Below are positions 53,800 to 62,705 of a DNA stretch of 64,000 nucleotides, piece after piece (the first letter of the stretch is position 1; each line of letters starts with the position of its first letter). Under the pieces are notes generated by a model. It had not been told where the DNA came from. It saw only the letters and a program-made list of their open reading frames with translations, and made no database searches. The stretch comes from Phyllobacterium zundukense (GTDB lineage: Bacteria > Pseudomonadota > Alphaproteobacteria > Rhizobiales > Rhizobiaceae): positions 124,001 through 188,000 of the forward strand of contig NZ_CP017944.1 of NCBI RefSeq assembly GCF_002764115.1. The letters are read 5' to 3'. A program made the translations under genes and the position numbers.

Positions 53800-54822
53800 T
53801 CATTGAGGCGATCCACCCATTCGAATAATCGTCTTCAGTCCTTTGGCCCGACCGGTGATCAGCCGATCATATGCCGCCGGAACATCACGCAGACCAATCT
53901 CGCTATCGATAAGTTGTCGGAAATCGTCGGCATACTCAGCCAGCAGCCCAATGGCGGCAGGCAATTCATCCGAAAAGGCATGACAGCCGACGAGGCTTAT
54001 TTCGCGCTCCACGAACAGGTTGGGATCGATGTCCATGTTGCTGTGGAATATGCCGACCAGAGCGATCGCTCCGCCACCACCAACAAGATCAAGCAACTGC
54101 GCGAGAACAGCAGTATTGCCAGTCGCGTCCACGGCGGCCAAAAGAGGTGCACCGCCGGCTGCAAATTCAATGGAGTCCTCATCTAGGTTGACGACCGTGG
54201 CTCCGGTGACGCGCGCGACAAGCTCGGCACGGTCTGCGTTTCGGTCAGTGACAAGCACCGGCCCGTCATGACCGCGTGACAATACCATAGCAACCAGTCC
54301 ACCGATGGGGCCGCAGCCCGCGACAAGGACGGCAGAGCCCGGCTGCGGCGACAATCGTCGGACGGCGTGCATCGCCACCGCAAAGGGCTCGGACATGGCC
54401 GCGATCGATGGATCGATTGTTGAGTCAACCTTGTGTACAAGCCGAGCTGGAAGAACGATCTCTTCGGCAAAGCCTCCGTCACATATCTCGCCCACAAAAC
54501 CCAGCGCAGCGCAGAGGTGCTGACGTCCCGCGCGGCAAGAGAAACACTCGCCACACCAGAAACGGGAGTCGGCAACGACATGGTCGCCATTTGCGAAGCC
54601 TTGAGCACCCTCCCCGACCTCTAACACCACGCCCGTTAGTTCATGGCCGGCCGTCGAGGGAGTCCGGGAAATCCATTGCCCGGTCCGGTAGTTATGGAGA
54701 TCGGATCCGCAAATTCCAGCAGCCGTTGTCTTGATGCGCACCCACCCCGGCTTCGGACTTCCTGGTGCGTCAACTTCCTCGAACCTGAGATCGCCGGCCG
54801 CATAGAGCCTTACCGCTTTCAT
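53800..54822 (-). CDS. Zinc-dependent alcohol dehydrogenase
   Basis: The 340-residue medium-chain dehydrogenase has catalytic zinc ligands in ICGSDLHNY and GHELTGVV, the structural-zinc Cys cluster CGECFSCRAGRQHLC, and the NAD-binding motif AGCGPIGGLVA. ATG 54822 lies 13 bp after the HisD-family gene; the longer frame to 54918 overlaps that gene. It likely oxidises a secondary hydroxyl of the imported substrate. Confidence 0.9.
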   Translation of the reverse strand: MKAVRLYAAGDLRFEEVDAPGSPKPGWVRIKTTAAGICGSDLHNYRTGQWISRTPSTAGHELTGVVLEVGEGAQGFANGDHVVADSRFWCGECFSCRAGRQHLCAALGFVGEICDGGFAEEIVLPARLVHKVDSTIDPSIAAMSEPFAVAMHAVRRLSPQPGSAVLVAGCGPIGGLVAMVLSRGHDGPVLVTDRNADRAELVARVTGATVVNLDEDSIEFAAGGAPLLAAVDATGNTAVLAQLLDLVGGGGAIALVGIFHSNMDIDPNLFVEREISLVGCHAFSDELPAAIGLLAEYADDFRQLIDSEIGLRDVPAAYDRLITGRAKGLKTIIRMGGSPQ

Positions 54823-54835
54823 TGTCGTGTCCCCT

Positions 54836-56158
54836 TCATCGGATGAGCGGATCTCGAACTTCCGAAACAGCGTTTTCGTGCGAGCTAAAGCCTTCATATT
54901 TGGCGAGCCGCCGTGCATATTTGGCCAGTTCCGGATAGGCAGTGGAAGTGACGTAGCCTATGGACGAGCGCTTGACGAAATCCGTCACGGAGAGCGGGCC
55001 GTAGGTTCGTGCCCAGCGACTCGTTGGAAGCACGGCGTTAGGTCCCAGGACGAAATTGCCAAGAGTCACAGGCGTGTGTTGGCCCATCAGGATTTCAGCC
55101 GCTTCTGTGATCGATCCAAGATGGCGGAACGGCTCCGTCGAAAGAATCTCAAGATGCTCCGGGGCATAGTCGTTGACGAAGCGGTAGCTTTCTTCAAGCG
55201 ATGGCGTCAGCACAATGCCGCCGCGCGTTCCAGTCAGCACCGTTCGCGAGAAGTTGACGCGCTGTTCGGTCATCCTTGACCAATGATCCGGTAGTGCCGC
55301 GCGAGCTGCTTCTGCGACCTCCCGGCTATGCGTGACGAGATAGGCGGATGAGTCAGGTCCGTGTTCCGCCTCGATTAGAAGATCCAGAGCGGCAAGACGA
55401 CCATCAATCGTCTCATCAGCAAGGATGATTGCTTCAGACGGACCAGCCGGCAGTCCAGTATCGATTACATCAGCGAGAAGCCTTTTCGCCGCTACGACCC
55501 ATGGACTACCGGGCCCGACGATCTTGATGGCGGGACGCACCGTTTCGGTGCCGTAGGCGACCGCTGCGACAGCCTGGGCTCCACCACATTTGTAAACCGT
55601 GTCCACGCCTGCAAGACGCGCGGCAACCAGGGTTGCAGCATCTACCGAACCATCCGGGGTCGGCGGCGTGACAATGGATATGTGCGGCACGCCGGCAACC
55701 ACCGCCGGAACGGACGTCATCATTGTTACCGAGGGAAACGCTCCCTTGCCGCGCGGAACGTAGAGTGCGACGGATGAAATCGGCGTCCACCGGTCACCGG
55801 CATAGGCCCCGGGGCGAACTTCCTTGAGCCACATCGGCTCGGGCTTCTGTTCCTCGTGGAAACTGCGAATATTACCGATACCAAACTTGATCGCCTCGAT
55901 GACTTCCGCCTCCACCTTGCCGAAAGCCTCATCGAATTCTTGCTCGCTCACTTTGAGGTTAGCCGCCGTAACATCGGCCTTGTCGAGGTCGCGGGCAAAG
56001 CGAACAAGTGCTGCGTCGCCCTCCTCGCGCACAGCCTGAATGATCGGGCGGACCTTTTCAGTAAAGCTCGAAAGATCGGCTTCGGACCGCTTCAGGAGAT
56101 TGGCGCGGGCTGTCGCATCGAGCGAAGAGAGTTCGTAGTAACTGCAGATGTCAGACAT
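54836..56158 (-). CDS. HisD-family dehydrogenase (sulfopropanediol dehydrogenase-like)
   Basis: The protein of about 440 residues has the histidinol dehydrogenase fold: VALYVPRGKGAFPSVTMMTS, CGGAQAVAAVAYGTETV, GPSEAIILADE and AEHGPDSSAYLVTHS (zinc site). Its place in an ABC-importer operon, away from histidine genes, points to a catabolic paralogue. The known HpsN enzymes, which oxidise 2,3-dihydroxypropane-1-sulfonate, belong to this family and also sit near transporters and alcohol dehydrogenases. ATG 56158 is preferred; a GTG at 56206 overlaps the permease stop. Confidence 0.8.
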   Translation of the reverse strand: MSDICSYYELSSLDATARANLLKRSEADLSSFTEKVRPIIQAVREEGDAALVRFARDLDKADVTAANLKVSEQEFDEAFGKVEAEVIEAIKFGIGNIRSFHEEQKPEPMWLKEVRPGAYAGDRWTPISSVALYVPRGKGAFPSVTMMTSVPAVVAGVPHISIVTPPTPDGSVDAATLVAARLAGVDTVYKCGGAQAVAAVAYGTETVRPAIKIVGPGSPWVVAAKRLLADVIDTGLPAGPSEAIILADETIDGRLAALDLLIEAEHGPDSSAYLVTHSREVAEAARAALPDHWSRMTEQRVNFSRTVLTGTRGGIVLTPSLEESYRFVNDYAPEHLEILSTEPFRHLGSITEAAEILMGQHTPVTLGNFVLGPNAVLPTSRWARTYGPLSVTDFVKRSSIGYVTSTAYPELAKYARRLAKYEGFSSHENAVSEVRDPLIR

Positions 56159-56202
56159 GGCATACCTGTTCGTTTGCATTGGAGCCGACCGCGTGGTTCC
56201 GC

Positions 56203-57003
56203 TCACTTGGACTTGAGAAAAACATCCAGACCGACGAGGCGGTCGAGGATCATGATTGCGAGAGCGGCGCAGCCAATGAACACGACTGAGATGGCTGCGA
56301 GATCAGGGGTGATGATGGAGCGTATCGAATTGTAGATCTGCACCGGCAGCGTCACGATGCGTGCATCGACGAGAAGCAGGCTCACCAGAAACTCGTTCAG
56401 CGCCAAAATGAACATCAAAAGCGAACCAGTGATCACCCCGGGTGTAACCGCCGGAAGGGTCACCATCAGGAATGTCTGCAGCGGGGGCGCGCCGCAATTG
56501 GCCGCCGCCAGCTCCAGATCGGGATCAAGGCTGCTGGCGCTCGCCGTAACGGCCCATATCATGAAGGGTAGATTGATGACACAGCACGCAATGCCCACCG
56601 GCCACAACTGCCCAAGAACACCGGCGTTGCCGAAAATCAGCATCAAGCCGATTCCGGAACCGATCAGCGGAATTGTGAAGGGCAAAAGCAAATAGATCTG
56701 CAGCGCCTTCTCGAAACGTACAGCATATTTGGCCAGAGCTATTCCTGCCAGTGTGCCGAACGGTATCGCGATGAGAGTGCAGACGACGGAGACGTAGAGC
56801 GAGCGCAGAAATGCTTCTCTAAGATCAGTTGCTTGCGCAATGGAAGCGTACCACTTCAGCGACAATCCTTGGGGTGGGAAGGTGATCATGTTCCCTGCGG
56901 TGAAGGATGCCCCAAGCACGACAAGCGTTGGTGCCGACAGGGTCACAATCGAAATAATGACGAGTGTCCAGAGGAAAACAGTTTTGCCGCGCGCCGTGGT
57001 CAT
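56203..57003 (-). CDS. Polyamine-type ABC transporter permease (PotC-like)
   Basis: The 266-residue permease has about six hydrophobic segments with an EAA-like loop, LELAAANCGAPPLQTFLMVT, and the final ILDRLVGLDVFLKSK. It overlaps the other permease by 4 bp and leads directly into the HisD-family gene. Confidence 0.9.
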   Translation of the reverse strand: MTTARGKTVFLWTLVIISIVTLSAPTLVVLGASFTAGNMITFPPQGLSLKWYASIAQATDLREAFLRSLYVSVVCTLIAIPFGTLAGIALAKYAVRFEKALQIYLLLPFTIPLIGSGIGLMLIFGNAGVLGQLWPVGIACCVINLPFMIWAVTASASSLDPDLELAAANCGAPPLQTFLMVTLPAVTPGVITGSLLMFILALNEFLVSLLLVDARIVTLPVQIYNSIRSIITPDLAAISVVFIGCAALAIMILDRLVGLDVFLKSK

Positions 57004-57962
57004 TGCTTTGCCCTTCCCATTCCGAGCGTGCCGGTCCCGACCAGTGCGAAGACTATGGCGACGAGGGTCGACCCCGCCGCAACGAGAAGCAGCGCAAGCG
57101 TCGCCCCGAGACCCTGGTCGGACGTGCGGAAAAACTGGTCATAGATCGCATTGGCAATGAAATCCTGCGAACCGCCGCCAAGGATGGCGGGGATCGCGAA
57201 ATCGGTCAGTGACAGCGTCATCACGACTAGTCCCGCACCGACAAAGCCCGGACGTGCCATGGGAAGAACCACATGGATAAATGTCTGGATCCAGTTGGCA
57301 CCGAGCGATTCCGCCGCCGCCTCAGTCTCCTCCGGTATCGCAGTTAAAGCCGGAGCGAGCATCAGGACTGCGAAAGGCAGCATGTATTGGATGAGACCGA
57401 AAAGCACAGCGGGATAATTGTAGATGAGCCGGAATGGTCCGATGCCCAGGAAGCTGAGCGCTTCGTTGACCAAGCCCTGATTGCCAAGGATGATCAGCCA
57501 GCCATAGGCGCGTACGACCTGCCCGATGAAGAAAGGAAGAAAGAGCGCGATCAGCAGTGTTTTTCGCAATGCTGCGGACTTGGTTCGCACCATCACATAA
57601 CCATAAGGCAGAGCAAGGATAAGCGTAATCGCAGTTACGATCAGTGATCCCGCGAAGCTCTTCAAGGCTACATTCCTGAACAAAGGTTCGGAAAGCGCCC
57701 GTCGGAAATTATCGAGCGAATAACTTTCGGACATGAGAAAGGTGGTCGTGTCGAGCGTTCTCAGGCTTCCATCTGCGATCTGGAACAGTCCAAGCACCAG
57801 AAGTCCGACCAGAAGGACTGCCGGAGCCAGCATCAGATAGGGCGTTGCGCCCGCCAGCCGCCGCGGGAAAACCTTCGCTACTCCTGCTTCCAGGACATCG
57901 AGCAGTCGCCATGTCAAAGGATATGCGCGCATTACATCCGTTCCGATTTCAGAGGCTGCCAT
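57000..57962 (-). CDS. Polyamine-type ABC transporter permease (PotB-like)
   Basis: The permease of about 320 residues has about six hydrophobic segments and the EAA loop EETEAAAESLGANWIQTFIH. Its long N-terminal segment before the first helix (RAYPLTWRLLDVLEAGVAKV) is mildly unusual. ATG 57962 is preferred to GTG 57986. The start is 45 bp from the binding-protein gene. Confidence 0.88.
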   Translation of the reverse strand: MAASEIGTDVMRAYPLTWRLLDVLEAGVAKVFPRRLAGATPYLMLAPAVLLVGLLVLGLFQIADGSLRTLDTTTFLMSESYSLDNFRRALSEPLFRNVALKSFAGSLIVTAITLILALPYGYVMVRTKSAALRKTLLIALFLPFFIGQVVRAYGWLIILGNQGLVNEALSFLGIGPFRLIYNYPAVLFGLIQYMLPFAVLMLAPALTAIPEETEAAAESLGANWIQTFIHVVLPMARPGFVGAGLVVMTLSLTDFAIPAILGGGSQDFIANAIYDQFFRTSDQGLGATLALLLVAAGSTLVAIVFALVGTGTLGMGRAKQ

Positions 57963-58007
57963 CTCTCCGATGCCTTGACCAGGCACCGGAGAGATGCTGG
58001 ATAAAAC

Positions 58008-59138
58008 TCAGCTCTGCATAATTGCCTTGAACTTGCCGAACCATGCACTCTCGTTCTCGACCTGGATCTTGTTCGAGACCCGAATGAGATGCTTGAAGTC
58101 TTCCGGCGTTGTCGGATAGGAGGGATCGCCGACCAGGTCGGCGGGCGGCGTCAATCCTGATACGACGCCCGGAAGACCCAGCCCGTCCAGCCATACTTGC
58201 TGAGCATCCTTGGTAAGGGCGTGATTGATGTACTGCTTTGCCCAGTAGAGTTCATTTTCCGGCAGACCCTTGGGGATCCAGAGGCCGTCCGTCTCAAATT
58301 TTGCACCCTCTTCCGGTACGACCCATTTGATGTCTACGCCATTCTTCTTGGCCTCACGCGCGTTGGTCGAGATCGTGCAGGCAAGATCAATCTCACCGTT
58401 CTGGAACCAGTTGGTGAAATCCGGATCTTCACCCAGCAGCGGACGCTGATCCTTGACCTTGGTGATGAAGTCCCAGGCCGGCTGCATGTTGCCCGGAATA
58501 TCCTCGATCTTGCCGCCGCCAGCGACCTGCGCCGGGAAATGGAAACCGATCCCGTCATTGTAGAGCGCAATACGGCCCTTGAACTTCGGGTCGAGCAAAG
58601 CCTTCCATGATGTGGGTGGGCCATCGGGGAATGCACTCGGACGATAGGCCAGCACGTAGACGTAGCCATACGTATTGACGATCGGATAGCCGTCGAGACC
58701 GACTGGCTTCGCAAGCTCCGTCACCGTCGCAAGGTTGGACAGATCTGAGAGATCCTCGGTTACGCCGCGAAGCGCCGATTTGGTGGCATTGGTAGTGGTG
58801 TCCCAGTTAACGTGGATGGGCGGCACCCGCTTCTGCGCAACCGCCGCCCAGACCTTAGGCTGAATCTCGTTGTCCTCTGTCAAATCATGACGCACGGCAA
58901 TGCCGGTCAGCTTGGTGAAACTGTCGGAGACGCCCGCCTTGAGACTATCGACCCAGCTTCCGCCCCAGGCCCGGACGATAATTTCCTTCGGTTTTTCTGG
59001 TTCGGCTGCGAATGCGCCCTGCAAACCGACCGTAGACATGCCCGCAGCTGAAAGGGCAGCCCCTGACCCGATCGAAGCTGTTGCGCTCAAAAATCGGCGA
59101 CGCGTCATTTCCAATATTGGATTTTTCAGATCTTTCAT
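58008..59138 (-). CDS. Polyamine-type ABC transporter binding protein with Tat signal
   Basis: The protein of about 376 residues has a twin-arginine motif, MTRRRFLSATASIGSGAALS, and an AFA/A cleavage site. The mature PotD-like domain includes IIVRAWGGSWVDSLKAGVSD and PIHVNWDTTTNATKSAL. ATG 59138 has AGGAG at 7 nt; the ATG 6 bp upstream is too close to it. Tat export suggests folding, perhaps with a ligand, before export. The ligand may be an anionic C3-type molecule, but that rests on the neighbours only. Confidence 0.85.
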   Translation of the reverse strand: MKDLKNPILEMTRRRFLSATASIGSGAALSAAGMSTVGLQGAFAAEPEKPKEIIVRAWGGSWVDSLKAGVSDSFTKLTGIAVRHDLTEDNEIQPKVWAAVAQKRVPPIHVNWDTTTNATKSALRGVTEDLSDLSNLATVTELAKPVGLDGYPIVNTYGYVYVLAYRPSAFPDGPPTSWKALLDPKFKGRIALYNDGIGFHFPAQVAGGGKIEDIPGNMQPAWDFITKVKDQRPLLGEDPDFTNWFQNGEIDLACTISTNAREAKKNGVDIKWVVPEEGAKFETDGLWIPKGLPENELYWAKQYINHALTKDAQQVWLDGLGLPGVVSGLTPPADLVGDPSYPTTPEDFKHLIRVSNKIQVENESAWFGKFKAIMQS

Positions 59139-59171
59139 TTTCATTCTCCTCTGGATTCCCGGTTTTCCGGA

Positions 59172-60254
59172 TTATTCTGCGAAAATAAGAACGTCCCGCG
59201 CATTCCAGCCAAGGAACACGCCAACACCGGCCTCAAACTCGGCATGTTGCGCAGGATCGTGGTCGAAGACGCGGATAATGGCGTCCTGAAGGGACGGAAG
59301 CCTAATCTCATAGACAACACGCTCGCCCTCAAAAATAACGTCCATGACGGTACCGGAGACAACCGTCTGGAGCGCATCGAGGCGATCGCGCGTCGCCGCT
59401 ACGCGAATTTGCTCCGCACGAACTGCACCCTTCACGGTCTGGCCGGCCTGGGGCTGCACATCGGTGGCGATCCAGCGACCAACTAGCGGCTGAGTGCCTG
59501 CAACAAAGGCGACTTCAGACTCCGCAACGCCGGTAACCGACCCGGACAGAAAATTCGTCACGCCAATGAAACCCGCCACGAAAGAATTGCTCGGCTGCCT
59601 GTATGTGGCCGATGGTTTGGCATTCTGCTGGATACGACCCTTGTCCATGACGATGATCTCATCCGATACGACCAAAGCCTCGCGCTGATCATGCGTGACA
59701 TTGATCGTCGTCACGCCGAGCTCGCGCTGGATGCGGCGGAATTCAAGCTGCATCTCTTCACGCAACTTGCGATCAAGGGCCGCTAACGGTTCATCAAGAA
59801 GCAGCAGATCCGGCTCGAAAACAAGGGCGCGGGCGATTGCTACACGCTGCTGCTGCCCACCCGACAGTTCGTGGATGCGGCGGCTGGCGAAGCTGCCGAG
59901 TTTCACAAGTTCGAGATATTTAGCCACCCTGCCAGGAATGGTGCGGGCATCAAAGCGGCGCATTTTCAGCGGGAACGCAACATTCTGCGCGGCCGTCATG
60001 TGGGGAAACAAGGCGAGTTTCTGGAAGACCATCCCGATCGAACGTTTATTCGGCGGCACTTGGCCGACAGGAATACTGTTGATGGCGATTTCACCGCTCG
60101 TCGGGGCCTGAAAGCCGGCAATCATACGCAGCAATGTTGTCTTGCCCGAGCCGGAAGGTCCGAGGATAGTCAGGAATTTCCCCTCTTCCAGATCGAAGGA
60201 AGCGTCGTCTACCGCCCGATAGTCGCCCCCTGCGCGGATGGTGATTTTCTCCAA
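59172..60254 (-). CDS. Polyamine-type ABC transporter ATPase (PotA-like), 5' end displaced
   Basis: The 360-residue ATPase has Walker A LGPSGSGKTTLLRM, signature LSGGQQQRVAIARAL, Walker B LLLLDEPLAALDRK and a TOBE region. Only a TTG is available as start (60254, reading LEKITIRAGGDYRAVDDASF); homologues usually carry several more residues before this. The bases directly before the start belong to a truncated hisC, so the gene's original 5' end and promoter have been replaced. It may still be translated from the TTG. Confidence 0.8.
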   Translation of the reverse strand: MEKITIRAGGDYRAVDDASFDLEEGKFLTILGPSGSGKTTLLRMIAGFQAPTSGEIAINSIPVGQVPPNKRSIGMVFQKLALFPHMTAAQNVAFPLKMRRFDARTIPGRVAKYLELVKLGSFASRRIHELSGGQQQRVAIARALVFEPDLLLLDEPLAALDRKLREEMQLEFRRIQRELGVTTINVTHDQREALVVSDEIIVMDKGRIQQNAKPSATYRQPSNSFVAGFIGVTNFLSGSVTGVAESEVAFVAGTQPLVGRWIATDVQPQAGQTVKGAVRAEQIRVAATRDRLDALQTVVSGTVMDVIFEGERVVYEIRLPSLQDAIIRVFDHDPAQHAEFEAGVGVFLGWNARDVLIFAE

Positions 60255-60872
60255 TCCGATAAATCCCGTTGGCTGTTGGCTCCCCCGGCAGAACTCACAC
60301 GCGTGCTTGCGGCGACCGACAATGATACTCTCATCGTCGTTGACGAAGCCTATGCCGAATATGCCGCTGGCGACGACTATATCTCCGCGATCGACCTCCT
60401 TAAAAATTCAGACCGCCCGTGGGTCGTGTTGCGCACTATGTCAAAAGCGTACGGCCTTGCAGGCCTGCGCATCGGATATGGCATCGTTAGCGACCCAGAG
60501 CTTCGTTCCTTTCTTGATCGTGTGCGCACTCCTTTCAACGTCAACGCCATTGCGCAGGCATCAGCCGTTGCAGCGCTGGCGGACAGACTGCACTTGCAGC
60601 GCGTGGTTACGCTGGCAGTTAGCGAACGCCAGCGCGTGGAAGCCTTTCTTTTCGGTCGCGGCTGGCGGGTAGCACCATCGAAAGGCAACTTCCTATTTTT
60701 CGATTGCACTGGGAATGCCGTCGATTTCGCAGAACGCCTGTTAAGACGGGGTGTCATTGTGAAACCATGGAAACAGACAGGATTCGAGACATTCGTACGC
60801 GTTAGTGTCGGCGCACCTGACGAGAATGACCAATTCATGGACGCTGTGTCGTCGCTAGTTGCTCCCGGTTGA
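60250..60872 (+). pseudogene. hisC-type aminotransferase fragment, 5'-truncated and frameshifted
   Basis: From 60250 one frame gives SNPINPVGCWL, then after a C-run near 60282-60286 another frame gives PPAELTRVLAATDNDTLIVV and DEAYAEYAAGDDYI. TMSKAYGLAGLRIGYG includes the PLP lysine, and GVIVKPWKQTGFETFVRVSV leads to the stop at 60872. Histidinol-phosphate aminotransferases have about 360 residues; here the first 160-170 are missing and the ATPase gene begins instead. A one-base loss breaks the frame. It is a decayed remnant. Confidence 0.85.
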
Positions 60873-60934
60873 GAGTGCGTCAATTCACGTTTGTACGATG
60901 CAGGCAAATCGGCAACAGGCTCATAGTATCATTT

Positions 60935-61813
60935 TCACCCCGCAAACCGCGGTTCTGGAACACCCTTGATGCCAAGCCCGGTGATCGCAAACAGACTGCC
61001 GCGCAGCACACCGTCTCCTGGGAAACGCGGCAAGGGCGGCTTGGCCATGGAAGTCACGTAGAGGATGTCGAGATTGGGGCCGCCGAACATGACACTTGTC
61101 ACCTTTTTAACAGGCATATCGATGATGCGATCCACCGTTCCGTCTGGCTGATATCGGACCACTTTCCCGTCATAGACCTGCGCGTTCCACAGGCAGCCTT
61201 CCGCATCGACCGTAGAACCATCGGCGGCACCGCCAGTTGAGGTGTCGAGTTTCGTGAAGGTCCGGCGATTGCATACGTTTCCCGTTACCTGATCGTAGTC
61301 ATAGGCCCAGATCTCGCCGGACCATGAGTCGGCGAAATAAAAGGTGCTGCCATCGGGACTCCAGCATGGGCCGTTGGAGACGATGATGCCGTCATCGAGC
61401 TTGTGCACGTTTAAATCTGCGTCGACCCGATAGAGTGCGCCGTTCGGGCCGCTCTCCATCGTGTCCATGGAACCCGCAACAAACCGTCCCTGCTTGTCGA
61501 CCTTGCCGTCATTGATACGATTTTCTGGCTTGTCCGGTTCGGGATCATGAATGAGCTCCACATCACCTGTCTTGAAATCGAGGAGATGAAAGCCCCGCGC
61601 CAGGGCGACGATCGCCCCATTGCCATCCTTGCGCAACGCCATGGAGCCGATCTTCATCGGGACGTCCCATGCACGCAGTTCCCGCCCATCGGCAGTTGCG
61701 CGAAACACTCGGCCATCGAAACTGTCGATCCAGTAGAGCCGCTCCTGTTCAACGTCCCACAACGGACCTTCGCCAAGCGTGGTTTTTACATCGACGATGA
61801 CATCTATTTTCAT
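60935..61813 (-). CDS. SMP-30/gluconolactonase-family protein (copy 2)
   Basis: The 292-residue six-bladed propeller protein carries the metal residues in LGEGPLWDVEQERLYWID, NDGKVDKQGRFVAGSMD, GPCWSPDGSTFYFADS and AADGSTVDAEGCLWNA. Regucalcin-like enzymes hydrolyse sugar or organic lactones. ATG 61813 follows GAGGGAGAGAAC, 10 bp after copy 1. Similar in every motif to the next gene. Confidence 0.9.
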   Translation of the reverse strand: MKIDVIVDVKTTLGEGPLWDVEQERLYWIDSFDGRVFRATADGRELRAWDVPMKIGSMALRKDGNGAIVALARGFHLLDFKTGDVELIHDPEPDKPENRINDGKVDKQGRFVAGSMDTMESGPNGALYRVDADLNVHKLDDGIIVSNGPCWSPDGSTFYFADSWSGEIWAYDYDQVTGNVCNRRTFTKLDTSTGGAADGSTVDAEGCLWNAQVYDGKVVRYQPDGTVDRIIDMPVKKVTSVMFGGPNLDILYVTSMAKPPLPRFPGDGVLRGSLFAITGLGIKGVPEPRFAG

Positions 61814-61823
61814 GTTCTCTCCC

Positions 61824-62696
61824 TCATCCCCTGAAACGCGGTTCCGGCAGCCCGCGTACGCCAAGTCCGTAAATCGCAAACATGCAGCCCGCCTCGTGCT
61901 CGCGGTGATATTCATTGTTGAACGGCCGTGCCATCGACGTGACGAACGCAATGTCGAGATCGGGACCGCCGAAGGTAATGCTCGTGGTCGATTGCACGGG
62001 CAATCCAACAATGCGATCGACCACGCCATTCGGATCGAAGCGTATCAGGCGACCGGAATAGACCTCGACGCTCCAGACATAGCCTTCCGCATCGACTGTC
62101 GCGCCGTCGGGGTAACCACGCAGATTATTGAAACTTGTAAACACACGCCGCGATCCGACCGCGCCGGAAGCGGTGTCGTAGCTGTAGGCATAGATCGCTT
62201 TCCTGTGGCTGTCGGCGAAATAGAGCGTTGATCCATCCGGACTGAAGCAAGGGCCATTCGAGCAGATGATGCCCGTATCAAGTACATGCAGTGAGAGATC
62301 AGGATCGAGACGATAGAGCGTGCCAACCGGATCGCTTTCCTCGAAATCCATCGATCCGGCGACAAACCGCCCCTGCCGGTCGACTTTTCCGTCATTCAAG
62401 CGGGGCCGCAGTTCTCCCGGATGAGTCTCGTGCAAAAGCTCGACCGCACCCGTAGCGAAATCAAGCGAGTGAAAGCCATTCCTCAGTGCAACAATCGCCC
62501 CGCCTTTTTCGCGCAATGCCAGCGAGCCAACCGGTTCTGGCAGGTTCCAGCTTTTACGATCGCCACCCTTGATATCGCAGGAATAGACCGCAGGAGCATA
62601 GGAGTCGATCCAATAGAGCCGCTGCTCATCGACATCCCAGAGCGGGCCTTCGCCGAGTTGGTTGCGATCTGTGCTGAACACTTCAATACGCAGCAT
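61824..62696 (-). CDS. SMP-30/gluconolactonase-family protein (copy 1)
   Basis: This 290-residue propeller is paralogous to copy 2. Motifs are LGEGPLWDVDEQRLYWIDSY, LNDGKVDRQGRFVAGSMDFE, GPCFSPDGSTLYFADSHRKA and YPDGATVDAEGYVWSVE. It may be a cytosolic lactonase. Its start lies 9 bp after the BKACE gene. The duplication and divergence suggest different lactone substrates or a heteromer. Confidence 0.9.
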   Translation of the reverse strand: MLRIEVFSTDRNQLGEGPLWDVDEQRLYWIDSYAPAVYSCDIKGGDRKSWNLPEPVGSLALREKGGAIVALRNGFHSLDFATGAVELLHETHPGELRPRLNDGKVDRQGRFVAGSMDFEESDPVGTLYRLDPDLSLHVLDTGIICSNGPCFSPDGSTLYFADSHRKAIYAYSYDTASGAVGSRRVFTSFNNLRGYPDGATVDAEGYVWSVEVYSGRLIRFDPNGVVDRIVGLPVQSTTSITFGGPDLDIAFVTSMARPFNNEYHREHEAGCMFAIYGLGVRGLPEPRFRG

Positions 62697-62705
62697 ATCG
62701 TCCTC

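Noticed and set aside
59871..60872. 333-codon plus-strand frame as an intact aminotransferase
   Set aside because: Its first 130 residues are antisense ATPase sequence; only the part after about 60262 is HisC-like, so it is a fragment.
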